Below, piece after piece: positions 47,165 through 59,480 of a stretch of DNA of 64,000 nt. The DNA comes from Aulostomus chinensis (Eukaryota; Chordata; Actinopteri; Syngnathiformes; Aulostomidae): positions 403,501-467,500 of the forward strand of contig JBBMOA010000018.1 in NCBI GenBank assembly GCA_037954235.1, read 5' to 3'. The first letter of the stretch is position 1. Each line of letters opens with the position of its first letter. The translations under genes and the position numbers were made by a program. The notes under the pieces are model-generated. The model ran no database searches and was not told the DNA's origin. It saw nothing but the letters and a program-made list of their open reading frames with translations.

Positions 47165-47760
47165 ATGCTGAGCCAAGCCTGGTGAATTCTTGATGCAGTC
47201 ACAGACCTGATATGAAATGAGATTCACAGTTGGATGGGGTTAAGATTGAAAGAGATCAGATTTTTAGGGGTGATGATCGATGATAAGATGAGCTGGAAAT
47301 CACAAATTAAAGATGTACAAACCAAAATCTGTAGATGCATCGCAGTATTGAACAAAGCAAACCAGGCACTGGCTCATAAATCCCTCCACATTCTATATAA
47401 AACCCCAGTTCTCCCATTCCTCAGCTACTGGGCAGAAGTCTGGTCATCGTTGCTCAAGCACCCACTGCTAACGCCTCAAGTGGGACGCGTCACCCACGGG
47501 GAGGAGACAAACTCAAGATTCTTACGGTCAAAACTCATCAAACTCAGTTGTGGAATTTTGGACAGCAGAAGGGAAGGGTGTCATCATGAAGAGGAAAATT
47601 TGATTTCAGAGCAATGAAGGCGAGCACAACAACAACAAAAAGCCTTCAGAATTGTGGGGTCGAGCTGAGGAACAGTTTGGAGGGGACGCTCGGGGAACGT
47701 CCAACGTCCGTGTTTAAAAGAGAGTTTTTCAAGGCACAGAGTAGAAGATGAAGTTTGAAA
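47165..47760 (+). mobile_element. Non-LTR reverse transcriptase C-terminal fragment
   Basis: Encodes IRFLGVMIDDKMSWKSQI, AVLNKANQALAHKSLHILY and PFLSYWAEVWSSL, the thumb region after the RT catalytic core. A frame change and stops follow 47617. Downstream, ELRNSL-like and FKREFF-like pieces in other frames suggest decay up to about 47750. It is a different LINE lineage from the two in ift70. Confidence 0.7.
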
Positions 47761-48680
47761 GTCACTGGGTGTTCAGTAATTATTCCTTTATGCATTGATT
47801 TATTTCATTTCCATTCTGTTTGTTTCCGTCTGTTGTTGTTTCATCGTCCAGGTGTCTTTGTGTCGTACTGGAGGCAGGTGTGTGGGTGCGGTGGATGTGC
47901 ATCATTTTATTGTTCCGTGCTCGCAGCAGGCCAGAGAGAACGTAGCGCGTTGTTGGGACCAGTGATGTTGAGGGAATCCTTTGGGGGGGCTGATCCCTTG
48001 TACTTCCTCCCCTCCTTGTCAGACGTGAATGATCTATGTTCTGTTTTAGGGTTGTTCTTTTTTGTGGTTATGTCTGCCTTGTAATTTAATTATTTTATTT
48101 ATGTATTTGCTTTTTTCTTTCCTGCTCTCTTCATTTTTGGTCTTTTCATTCGTGCATAGTAATCTTATTTTTTCGTGTTCATCTTGTGACAGACACGTAT
48201 CACCGACCGGCCAGGACGTCGTCCACATCTGCTCCTCTGTCCTCTTGGAGACTGGCAGGTCATGAACTGACCAAGAAAGAGTCGGAACCTCAGCACTCAC
48301 TTATACGCGTCCGTAAGGTCATGGAAGGGTGTATTTTGATCTGATGGGGTTCGTTTTATAGGAGGTGAACCATACGTGGTGCAGTATCCCCCCCAGCTCT
48401 GCAGCAGAACACGCACGTCCCGTCTCCGTTTACTGTGTGGTGGCTCTTTGACAGTCACAGCAGAACCAGATGGTCAGCGTCCCTGCTCATCAGGCCAAAT
48501 CCAGCCAGTCCCTCTACGGTCTGGACCCGACGCTTTGAGGCTCTACCAGAGTTTGTTATTCTCACTCTGTGTGTTCCCATAGCAACCTGCAGCTGGACAA
48601 CACTCACACTGAATAACATCATTTTTTTTGTGACACACTCTAGAACGTTCATATTCTGCATGAATCTGCTTTGTAGAAAA
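47760..48680 (+). other. Intergenic, no gene seen
   Basis: May include the 3' untranslated part of the LINE fragment. T-rich from 48040 to 48170. No supported exon. Confidence 0.4.
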
Positions 48681-48681
48681 G

Positions 48682-49132
48682 TTGTGTGTGTATGTATACA
48701 TATATACGTATATACATATATGTGTGTATATATATACACATATATATGTATGTACGTGTATATATGTATATATACACATATATGTGTATATACACATATA
48801 TGTGTATATATACATATATGTGTATATATACATATATACACGTACATATATATGTGTATATATATACACATATATATGTATATACATATATATGTGTATA
48901 TATATACACATATATATGTATATATACACATATATGTGTATATATACATATATGTGTATATATACATATATACACGTACATACATATATATGTGTATATA
49001 TGTGTATATATATACACATATACGAGTATATACACATATATATGTGTATATATATATACACATATATACATATGTACATATACATATACACACATATATA
49101 CAGATATGTATAGATATACACATATATATGTG

Positions 49133-49172
<40 letters not shown>

Positions 49173-49181
49173 CATATATAT
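48682..49181 (+). repeat. TATACACATATATG alternating tract
   Basis: 500 bp of TA/CA/TG steps with many self-complementary ATATATGTGTATATA units, ending in (TG)n and TATATA. Open frames in several phases on both strands come from the missing stop codons of the unit. Confidence 0.95.
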
Positions 49182-49525
49182 GCCAATCACTCTCTCTCTC
49201 ACACACTAAACTCTTAAGTGCAGTTGGCGTGATTAAATTAGCTTTTCTGTCCTGATCCTTCAGCAGTTTGGAGACGTGAGGAAGAATTAGAAGCTCTCTG
49301 AAGGGAGGACATTCTTTGAGATAAAGTCTTGACCAGAAGGGACAATGAAGTAATGAAGTGCAACAGCGTCCCATCACATGTTCCAGGTTAGACACAGAGG
49401 GTAACACGTATGTAGCAAGTCAACAACATTTCCAAGATGTGTCTTCATTTTTGCTCAGATTACTCCTGCAAGTTGGGACTGGCCAAACCCACCCATGATC
49501 TCATTAGTGAAGGATCCATCACTCC

Positions 49526-49570
49526 CCACACACACACACACACACACAAACACACACAAACACACACACA
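49526..49570 (+). repeat. (CA)n microsatellite
   Basis: CA units broken twice by AAA. Confidence 0.9.
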
Positions 49571-49668
49571 GAAGCAGTGGTGAGAACACATGAAGCTCCA
49601 GCTAGGTGCTGGAGCCTCGCCTCCAACCTCAACCACACAACTGACCACTAGGGCTCCATAATGATGGG

Positions 49669-49672
<4 letters not shown>

Positions 49673-49736
<64 letters not shown>
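49673..49736 (+). repeat. (GT)n microsatellite
   Basis: About 32 uninterrupted GT units. Confidence 0.95.
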
Positions 49737-49740
<4 letters not shown>

Positions 49741-50214
49741 TTTATATACATGTGGATGCATGCTTTAGGGTGTGTTTCCCCTCTCTCCCTCAGTCTTGCT
49801 GCACCTTCTGCACGCCTGCCTTCAGTTGACTGAAGCTTTGCAGCAGAGGAGCAACAGCCCAGAAGTTCAGCTGAGCAGGTATTTATATTTTTGTCACATC
49901 TTGAATTTATAGCCCTGCAGCTAAAACGATGGTACAGAAACATTCCTGGGATTTGGTTTGATTCTGCGTCAGAGTGCATGAGAGGTGTTTTTTCTGTCGT
50001 TCATTTCTGTTCATAAAAGTGAGCTAGAAAGAGCTCATCAGTCTCTGAGTGCCGCTGCTCTTAAAGAAGAGGGAATGTCCCTTCTTGTTAAGGTGCCATG
50101 AAAATGTTGAGCAGCTCAGACGTTCACTGTCTTCTTCCAGCAGCAGCAGTTGTGATGGCCGCCAGCCTGAGCCCGTTAGAGACAAAAAGACAGGCCCCCA
50201 GGGCTGATTTATCC

Positions 50215-50282
50215 GGGGGGGGGGGGGGGGGGGGGGCTGATTTATCTGTGTGGGGGGGGCTGATTTATCCGTGTGGGGGGGG
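50215..50282 (+). repeat. G-tract cluster
   Basis: A run of 22 G followed by two 8-G runs, separated by CTGATTTATC(T/C)GTGT-type spacers. It looks like one short unit duplicated with unequal G-run length. It is a strong G-quadruplex candidate on the plus strand. Confidence 0.9.
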
Positions 50283-50435
50283 TCTGTCGTGTCAAGTCAA
50301 TAGAGCCCATTTCACACCCAAGTTCTTCGTGATGAGGCTCTGGGTTGTAATAACAGTAAGACAGGAAGGATCAGGACTGAAGAGGGAATTTCACCACGCA
50401 GCAGGAAGCTGATTGATTATGATCCATTCTAATGT

Positions 50436-50436
50436 T

Positions 50437-50488
<52 letters not shown>

Positions 50489-50522
50489 TGTCTATGTCCG
50501 TGTGTGTGTCTGTGTGTGTGTC
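50436..50522 (+). repeat. Interrupted (GT)n
   Basis: GT units with TA, TC and CC interruptions. Confidence 0.9.
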
Positions 50523-50983
50523 ACAGCACCCTAACCGGGTCATAATCAATGTTGCGTTCACCCTCAGGCCTGTCAGAGGTGACAGCATGAATCAGAGTTA
50601 AAACTGAAAACTGCATGGCCACTCCATGTTACTGCTCCTGCAGCAGCTGGCCAGCAGAAGGTCGCCCACCTCAGGTGAGCCTGGGCCGAACCACCGAGCT
50701 AAACATGGGAGCCTGGTTGGGGTCTTGTGTCTAGGGATGTCGGTTTAGGAGGATAGCCTGACCCCCATAAACCAACAACTGATTAGTTACTTAAACAACA
50801 GACGTGACATGTGAGTGGCCCTTCCCTTTTATTTTGGCATTGATGCTGACTTTGAGAAGCACACAACATTTGAGCCAAACAGATTTAAATGAATCTGAGT
50901 TTAGTCAGTACCGTCTAACATTCTAACACTTTCTCTCAGCGACTCGACCTTTCCCCCCTCTCTGCCAGGTCCCAGTCCAGATC

Positions 50984-53256
50984 ATGGCCCACAAATGGAG
51001 TGTGCTGCTGCTGTTGCTGGCTTTTGCCGCAGTAACCGTGATGGCCCAGAGGCGGCGCCCGACATCCACATCCACGTCCCCGGACGAGTGGAACTACAGG
51101 GATGGCTGTGAGCACCCAGATTTCCCTCTCTGTTAACTCTGGGTCAAAGGTCAAGTTCAGGGCTCATCATGATGATGTCAAAGATGGAGGTGAAAGATCA
51201 TGCTGCAAAACTGTGCATGAATAATTTTACTTACCATTCAGCATCGTCGGGCCCATCGAGCGACGCAGGCATAGTTATAGTTAGGCTAGCTGTAGACTTT
51301 ATGCTCAGCTAGCTAATGCGATGCTGCTTTTGTTATGACATCATTCTGTGACGTGCTGCTGGTCCAGGAGTGATATTCTGGCGTGTAAATGATGGATGCC
51401 TGTGACTGTAACCAGTAGATTTCTCTCCAGGTAGGAGATGAGTGGTGAGTCGTCGCCATGGCTTTCATGGCTCGTTTCACTTATGTTGTTTACTCCAACT
51501 GCTAGCTTGCTAGCCTGGCCGCTACACAGAAACAGCTAAGTGTCGTGTCACCACTCACAGCAACCTTCAACATTACACAACACCAGAGCATCACAATGAG
51601 CACGGTGTACTTCTGATGTCATTTTGGCATCCAGACACAACAGTGAGCATTGGCATTAATCAGGCCTGTTGGGTGGACGTGGGACAGTCAGGAAACATGA
51701 TTTGATCACATAGTTAGAGTCATTTCTCTGGTTCTGTCCCAGCTGAGCGGGTGAGCATGCGGGGGGTGGCCAACCTGACTCAGGTTCTGGACAACTGGAG
51801 GTTCGACATCCTGACCCAGATGAGAGGCCTTCTGCAGAACGACCACCAGTCTCTCCTGCCCGACTACGCCAGGTGTGGAGCGAGGCAGCCGAGTCCTGAT
51901 CAGAGACAAACATTTAAAACTAATTTGTGATGTCATTCAACAGCAGCCTTGATAAGGAACCTGCAGAATGCAGGGTGTTGCATTGTTGATGGCTCCAGCT
52001 GACCTTTAAGTCTGTTGGCTCTCATGGAGCGTCCAACGAGCACCAGAGGGAGAACTGACTAAGTTAGCAACTAGCTGGTGAACTTGGCGTCACGCTCAGT
52101 AGCTGAAGGGTTAGACCCCCCCCCCCCCCCCACACACACACACACACACACACACACTTTACTGCTACTGAGATCCATGAACTTTTGCTGCTGGACTTCA
52201 GTCCGCTGGTGGACAGAAACTCCTCATCAGTGATATTATTTCCTAAATGCTGGATCTGGAAACCAGCCGCTGTTTGTTAACAGTTCACAAATTAAAAGCT
52301 GGAGGTTTTTTTATTTTGACTTTTTTCCTCCCTTCCTCTGTCCACCCTTTTACTGTCTGGTCTGAATTAGAAACAAAAAGGAATTTTCAAAAACACAAAA
52401 ACAAAATTTGACAGTTCTTAAATATTGTTTGTCACACTTTAAATGCTGATCACAAAATCTCATGATTTTTAGTGAAGTAAAAAACTCTGGCATTCACAGT
52501 GTTTCTTTCATTTTCCGCTACGTGAAAGTTCACGGATCTCAGCAGCAGTAAAGTATATTTACCAGTGAAGTCACTGATCTGTGACCTTTGACCTCCTCTG
52601 TCTGCTTACTGAGCAGAATCTTCCACATGAGTGAAAGAAGCCAGTGAATCCCCGCAGGCGTACAGCTGACCAGAGTTAGGAGGTTCCACTCTGTAAACTG
52701 TAATTTAGAAGTCAAAGTAAACATATGCTGTTCTGGATCGTGGAATAAACGGATTCCAGTTTTCCACAAGGAAGTCTGGTGTTTCCTGCTTCCTGCCACA
52801 GTGCAGACGGCGAGACGTCAGCACGGACCAGCACTTAAATAAACAGCACTGCACTCATTTTAGTCCCTTACGTCTCAGCGCCTGACTCAGGTGGATGTGT
52901 GATTCAGTAAAGACCTGAACAGCTGCTCTGAGTGACGAGTGACTGGGACGTAGCCCCTCCCAGCTCCCAGTGGAAGGTCATGAACCTTGACCCCCACATT
53001 GAACTAACTGCTGACCGTCTTCCTGCTCAGGATCCAGCCACTGTCCGAGGCTTTGGATGACCTCTACAAAGAGTTCAACGCCCTCAAGTCTCACCTGGGC
53101 GACCTGACTGAGAAATTTGGCGCCATCGAAACTTTCATCGATGAGGTCAAAGCCAACAGGGAGACCAACACCGGCATGACGCCCAGCCAGGCTGCAGCTC
53201 CGGTCCCCAGAACAACTGGGAGGAGGGTGCTGAGGAAGAAGGCCACTGCCTCCTAA
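50984..53256 (+). CDS. Secreted helical protein, 159 aa, unidentified
   Basis: I do not recognise the family. Exons: 50984-51107, 51743-51872, 53031-53256; all GT-AG with phases 1 and 2 that match, giving 159 aa. The N-terminus is a clear signal peptide: MAHKWSVLLLLLAFAAVTVM then AQ, with cleavage likely after residue 21. A short basic and Ser/Thr-rich stretch follows (RRRPTSTSTSPDEW). Residues about 45-130 are predicted amphipathic helices (LTQVLDNWRFDILTQMRGLL, EALDDLYKEFNALKSHLGDL) that could form a coiled coil or small helical bundle. There is one potential N-glycosylation site, NLT. The C-terminus is basic (RRVLRKKATAS). The mature part has no cysteine, so no disulfides. AATAAA lies at 53395. 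A splice acceptor-like CTCTCAG at 50934-50940 hints at a 5' UTR exon further upstream. Confidence 0.8.
52116..52157 (+). repeat. Poly-C followed by (AC)n
   Basis: About 15 C then (AC)n, in intron 2 of the unidentified secreted-protein gene. Confidence 0.9.
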
Positions 53257-53394
53257 GCAGACGAGCTTCCTCCTCCACGATGTCGCTGGCTCTTTGACGC
53301 CATTCCTGCTTCAAACACATTTGTTCAAGTCTGTCTTAAACTGCCTGCAAGCAGCAGAATAACCTCCCCTCAGCTGTAAGTCAGTGTCAGCAAA

Positions 53395-53400
53395 AATAAA
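53395..53400 (+). terminator. Poly(A) signal of the secreted-protein gene
   Basis: AATAAA 139 nt past the stop. A second AATAAA at 54103-54108, followed by GT/T-rich sequence, could give a longer 3' UTR or end another unseen transcript. Confidence 0.6.
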
Positions 53401-54109
53401 GTGTAAAAACAATGACGCTGTCGGACCAAACGACACACGCTAACTCACCCATTCATGTATGTAAGCTCAACTACACAGCAGAGCAACATGTCTGGCAAAA
53501 TTCAACTGGCAAAATACACACATGATGAGAATTTCACTTTGTGTGTCATCCAACATGAACCTGCATCATTCGTCCACTCGATAAATGGGACTTACAGTCC
53601 AGCAGAATCAAGGCGAATGGTTTTCAGGGCCAACAGACGTCTTTTTCAGCATCTCAGCTAAAAACACGGTGATGAAAACGTCTGTTGGTTTAAGGCAGAC
53701 TTCAATGTATGTGGAACTGTCCTTTCACTTTGTATGATCATGGTATTTGCTTTAACAGTCACTCTGCTCGATTCATTCCAGCATCAGTGTGAACAGTTAA
53801 CCACAGATGTGAAATAGAAACATTGAGAACAGTAGAGCTGAAGCATGGTGACATCAGTTTGGACCACACAACTGTCGGTGACTGTATTTCATCCCCACGC
53901 GTCCTCCACAGACGCTGGATGACGGATGATACTGATGGTGCAGTGTAAGAAGTAAGTTGAGTGGCTTTGTGACTGCTGGAATCACGGCGCGCGGTGCAGG
54001 GCGGGGCTGAGTCCCTCTGCAGCGTCTGACTGGTTCTGTTTCCTGTTTCTTGGCTCCCGTGCAAACATGCTTGTTGGTTTACTGCTGCTGAACTGAGCTC
54101 ACAATAAAG

Positions 54110-56129
54110 TCACGTTGCATGATCCAGCGTCTCAGTCGTTGTTTCTTTCTCTCAAGTTGCATGTCAGACAACTGTGAGTCCATTTATCAGACCCAGCTGA
54201 AGAGTTAGCGCCACCCACTGTTTATCTTTGCACGCTCACACAACAGCTGGATGGAACCACTTCACATCTTCTGACAGCTGAATTGACAACTGAGGTAGAG
54301 GACGACTAAAAGTTTTCATCAGAATGTCTCTAAAACTGTGTTTCTTCAATTGATTTCATGGTTTTTTTCTCTCTCAAAGTTTTTCTGGCAGCAATGGATG
54401 AATGGTGCCCCCTGCTGTCTGTCCCTGATTCACTCAGCAGCAGTCGTTGGAAACTGTAGCGACGTTGGTGTGTTTCTTCCCTCTGCTGATGGACTTTTTC
54501 AGTCACAGTTCAGCCGACTCTGATCCCCACACGGCCTCCCGAGTGTCGTCCTGCTCATCAGAGGAGTTTTAGTGTCCTGTGAAGAGCTTCACGTATCTGC
54601 AGACTCCAGACCGTCTACATGCTGATGAAAACAACCGTTTTGATAGCATGACTTGAAATTTGGGGTATTTTGGTTTGCTGGATCCTTGATAAGATTCACC
54701 CAAACTCCTGTTTTCTTGTGTCCAGGCTGTGACCCAGATGATGTCACATCAGAGCAACAGAAACGTACCGGAACAACCTGCTCTCGCTCAGTTCTGCCTC
54801 TGCAGCAGATGAAGACAGACGATGGACCAGAGAGGCAGAGACGGCGAGACACAACATGAGGCACCAGAATGATTTGTGTTGGACGACAGCAAGAATACGT
54901 ACAACCAGACGACACTCAGCCAAAAAGCAGCAGCAGAATAATGCCGTAACCACCAGGGGCGCTAGAGAACACACACTTCCTGTGTGTGAGACGTTGCTGT
55001 GGCGTTTGCTCCATCACACGTCACTTCCTCCATCTCCACCCAGCCCGTCAGGTCGATCACACTGATCCAGTGAGACAACTGATGGAACTGAGAGAACCAT
55101 CTGGGAACTAGAACATGACAGCAGGCGGCAAGACAACCGGCGTTCACGGTCACAGCGTGTTATGGCTTCTCAGAGCTACTCACCTCCCAGGGTCAAAGGT
55201 CACCTAGACCAATGAATTTCTCCATGCTTTCTGATGTTGGTGCACATCATGCTGGTGATGTCACAACTGAAGAAGAACCTCTCCTCCTCCTGCTGGTTCT
55301 CTTCCTTACTGCCACTCATTGACCTCTGACCTCCATCTGAAGGGCAGTAATCGGTCAGGTCGCCTCCCCTGACACCTGGCTATGATGTCATCACTCACTC
55401 ACCTGATCCACCTGATCCCAACAGTCAGTTTGTCATGCTGAGAGGACAACCGGCGACTAAGGAGCAAGCTGAGATTGTGATGTTCTATCACCTCAAGATC
55501 CTGTTATCATAATCAGCTGTAAGACAGAGAACCGCACAGAAACAGAACCAGTTCTGTTCGCGGGATGAGAACCCTGCTGGAGGGCGAAAGGAAGAGGAGC
55601 AATGAAGGCCCCTGGAAATCAGAGTTCTCCTGAAGTTGGACTGTGGAACGTTCTGAAGCAAATGAGGAACATCAGTGGATGTGTAGGGAGCCTTACATGA
55701 GGTCCCCTCAAAGAAGAGCCGTGTCTCCAAAACACGAAACACAAACAAACAAACAAACAAAGCTCTGCTCCCAGCACTCCAGCCCGCGCTGCCGCGGTGA
55801 AACAGCCAACAGGCCGTCAACAGTGTGACTACAAGAACCTCTGGAGCAGAAAATACTTCAGTGACGCAGTAGTTGAAGTAATGTAGCAGCTGCTGCCACC
55901 TCCACCCGTCACTGCTGATCAGCAGCTCCAGCCAGACTTCCACTGGCAGATCATTGCCACTAATTTCTGCCTCTATTTCTTCTCGTCCGTCCTCTTCCGG
56001 CAGGCGGGCGCCGCCTCCTTTTTCTTCTGTCTCACTCATGCAAACAAACTGAGGCCGGCAGAGTAATCCATCCTCCAGCTCCCTGTCACGGCTTCTAATC
56101 CACGTCCCAGATGCCCAGGTTCCTCCGCC

Positions 56130-56130
<1 letters not shown>
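54110..56130 (+). other. Intergenic, no gene seen
   Basis: Open frames here have no conserved motif or consistent splice signals. No RNA gene or array is recognised. Confidence 0.4.

Positions 56131-56132
<2 letters not shown>

Positions 56133-56192
<60 letters not shown>
56133..56192 (+). repeat. (GT)n microsatellite
   Basis: About 30 uninterrupted GT units. Confidence 0.95.
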
Positions 56193-56193
<1 letters not shown>

Positions 56194-56478
56194 TCCCTGT
56201 AGCATGAAACCAAGCTGGAAACAGCAGCAATCGGGGAGCGTCCCATTAATTTGACTCTGGGATCAGGCACAAACAGCAGAAGCTGCCACGGCGGATCAGA
56301 CCGCTACGTCCCAGCGTTTCTGTTTAACTGGTTACACCCTGGCTGTCATCAGGTGGGAGGAACCCTTTTCAGTCACCATGGAAACACTGGATGCTGCTGC
56401 TGCCATCACGCTGATGGAGACTTCTCGTCTCTGCTGGTCATCATAGTGAAGAGGTGTTTTCCCTGCTGCATCCCTTCT

Positions 56479-56775
56479 TAGTGACTCCAGGATGCAGGAA
56501 GAACCAGCCACATATATTTAGCCTGAAGCTAATGGAGACTGACGGCTAACAAAAACAAAAATGTCCAAAAATGTCTCCGGTCCAGGTGTTGGTGGATCCC
56601 TGATCCTCGTCTGGATCAAGGAGACCTGGATTCTACCAGACCACCTGGAGAGGTGGTGACCAGACGTTTGTGGACAGTTTAGCCGCTGTTAGCTTCAAGC
56701 TAAACATATGTGGCTGGATCTTCCTGCATCCTGGAGTCTCTCCTGTTAGTGAGTACTTGAGGGTGAAGAACACTT
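56479..56775 (+). repeat. Dispersed GTTAGCTTCAAGCTAA repeat with an inverted partner
   Basis: Right part 56560-56775 is a plus-strand copy of the family at 30600. Left part 56479-56550 is an inverted copy of its 3' portion (AGTGACTCCAGGATGCAGGA, then CCAGCCACATATATTTAG). The arms (56479-56550 and about 56684-56740) can pair over some 55 bp with mismatches. Confidence 0.75.
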
Positions 56776-57300
56776 GTTGGGTGAAGTTCCCCTCCACCAC
56801 TGACAGCTCCAGACGCGGTGCCGCTGAGACGCCTGGGTGTGGTTGCTATCGCTGCCTCCATAGTTTGACAGCGTAAGTTCACCCCTCCCGCTCACACAGT
56901 TGTGACAAGCAGGCTTTTACAGACACAGCAAATGTGAGAGGACGGAGGTGAAGGTCCAGAGGAACCTCCCTCCCTCCCTCCCTCCCTCTGAAACGTGACT
57001 TCAACAGGACGCACAGCCGCCCGCGCCTCCTGTTAGGACACTTGGCCCTCGACAGCTGACTGACATTTACAGGTTCTCGGTCACAGTGGGTCACATGCTG
57101 TCGTTCAACGGGACGCCATGACTGTCGGAGGAAACATGGAGGACACAAAGATGCAGGAGGTTGAAGCGGTCCAGATGGACGGGTCTGATTAGAGCGGTGG
57201 TGGCGGCGTTGCCCTGAGTTTGATTACAGACGCAGTGATGAGACACGGGGGGACACAGGAAGTAGTAAACGTCCCTCGTCATGTCAATCCCTTTCTGTCA

Positions 57301-57349
57301 AACACACACACACACACATACACACACATACAAAGACACACAAACACAT

Positions 57350-57386
<37 letters not shown>
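57301..57386 (+). repeat. (CA)n and (CT)n microsatellites
   Basis: Interrupted CA tract from 57301 and an 18-unit CT tract at 57350-57386. Confidence 0.9.
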
Positions 57387-57388
<2 letters not shown>

Positions 57389-57742
57389 CCAGTGATGGAC
57401 GGCTGTGATCTTCACAGGAAGCCGACAGGTGCTTTAATCAAGAAGCTTGGCTTTGATGAAATCAGCCTGTCAGGAAGCAACTGGTGGCGTCGCCGCCATC
57501 GCACAGGTGCTGCTGGAGGGTGACACACACCACCTGGCCTCTTAACAGAGCCTGTCAGAGGGAGCCAGTGACATTATATCCAGCTGTGTGTGTCCATAAG
57601 TAACCTTTCATTATTGTCCCCCCAGGTCCTGAAGGGTGTGTGGGAGGTGTTTCATTAATGAGGACGTGACAGACAACTGAAACGCAAACGAGTCAGCTCA
57701 GTTCAACGCCAGCGTCTCTGACCATCAGGGCGGAGCGTTCAA

Positions 57743-57795
57743 GAGCTAGCACTTCAAAAGTAAAGTAAGCTACTTTACTTTTGAAGTGCTAGCTC
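57743..57795. repeat. Perfect inverted repeat, 25-bp arms, 3-nt loop
   Basis: Left arm 57743-57767 starts GAGCTAGCACTTCAAAAG; right arm 57771-57795 is its exact reverse complement; the loop is AGC. Pairing stops at the next base on both sides. Confidence 0.98.
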
Positions 57796-58775
57796 AGTTC
57801 AGTTGTCTTAAATCTTAGGCATCAAACAATGAGCTGCTCAGCGGCACCCCCTGGTGTCACCTGGCACAAAACACCTGAGCAGAGCTTTCCGTAGGAGGAG
57901 TCACGCAATGGCCCTGAGAGCTCAACACAGCACAACTAACCAACAAAACTTCAGTAGGAAAACACACAACACGTATGTGACAGTGATGGCGCTTCTGTCA
58001 GGAAATGAGCCGCAGGTATGAAGCGCTGTGGACGGTCGTGTCCTCCTCCAGGCGCCAGCAGCTTCCATCCTGCTGCAGCGAGGGAATCCCTGATCGACGG
58101 CACTGAGCTGGAGGTTTGCATCAGACAGGTCGATGTAAGGGAAAGGTGGGGTTCTGTCCCTGCTGCCGCCTCGGCACCTGAGGCTCAGCGATGGTGACGC
58201 GCTACCTCCCACCGAGAGAATAACCAGCGATACATAAACTGGGACAGGTGATGGAGAGGGTCCCCACGCCTCGGACTCCTCAGGCCTCCTGACACCAACA
58301 CAAATGTGAAAACGACCTCAAAACACAACGAAGACCTGCTACAGCGTTTGAGGTCCTGAGATGCCATCAGGATGGCGCTTCATTTAATTGGCGATGGTGC
58401 AGGCGGGTGCGCACGTGTGTGTGTGCGCGTGCACTCTGTGCTCCGTGTTTATGTATATTTGTGTGTCTGAAGACAAACTGGAGGTCATTGATCCATCAGA
58501 CATCTCTGCCACGGTTTGATTAATTTGCCCTGGTGGCATTGGCGCTCTAATTTAAACCAGATGGGACTGGAGGTGGAAGGACACACTCCGTCTGCTGGAG
58601 GACACCCGACATGAGGTGGACCAGTCTGTGACGAGTGTTGCAGCCCTGAAACCGCGTTGCTCTGGTGCCTCATTGGCGTCCTCCGTGGCTGATGGAGCTG
58701 ACGCACGTCCAACAGTAGAACACAAGCGTTTCTGCTGTGAGGGATTATATTATCAACCAGGAAGAACGAACATTC

Positions 58776-58778
<3 letters not shown>

Positions 58779-58842
<64 letters not shown>
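58779..58842 (+). repeat. (GT)n followed by (GC)n
   Basis: About 29 GT units ending in GCGCGCG. Confidence 0.95.
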
Positions 58843-58844
<2 letters not shown>

Positions 58845-58939
58845 AGGGAGGAGTAGACTACTGCCTCATGCACTCAGTGGCACTGGAGAACAGACACTTC
58901 CTGCGTGCCATGTGGCTGTAGATCAGGTGAAGGCAACAC

Positions 58940-59480
58940 AGGGTTATGATGGCGTTTGTTCCATCAGTTGTACTTCTTAAGGATGAACTGTAAATGTGTG
59001 TTTTTGAGGGGAAACACTGTTTCAGTGCCTGTGGAAGGGGGCTATGAAGCTTCAGACTGGCCTATTATTGAGGGTAAACCGGGGGTCCGTGAGAAAGGTC
59101 TAAACTTCTGTCTTCAGGGTGAGATAAGCCTCCTCCTGTCCAGCTGCTCGAGGTATAAGCTCCTAAATCACTGCATCTCATTTTCAGGCACAAACAATGT
59201 TGTTGTTTTCAGGAGGATGCCATCAGGGAGCTGAGACCCTCCCTAACCCAGAGCCGCCAGATTAAGCTCTGGATGAGATATTGATCCTTCATACAAATGC
59301 ACCTCTTCCTTTTCTCACCACGGACTCATGCTCATATTCCACTAATTCTAGCCCAGAGTCTGAAAAATTGAGGAAATTAAGAAATAAGGGGATGGAGGAC
59401 TGATTGGGTTTCCCATCAGCTAATGAAGACATGTCTCATCCAATCAGCAGCAGAAAGTTCTAATTGAAATTGACCAATTG
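58940..59480. other. Unique non-coding block, possible conserved element
   Basis: Free of tandem and interspersed repeats, moderately AT-rich, with no convincing exon despite an open frame at 58956-59234. It has the look of non-coding sequence under constraint, but that cannot be judged without other genomes. Confidence 0.25.

Noticed and set aside
54589..54974. Overlapping frames on both strands after the orphan gene
   Set aside because: No motif, no splice logic, and mutually overlapping frames of similar length; most likely chance.
55488..56270. 260-codon minus-strand frame
   Set aside because: It includes a (CA)n tract translated as Thr-His, has no recognisable domain, and shows no conserved-looking splice structure.
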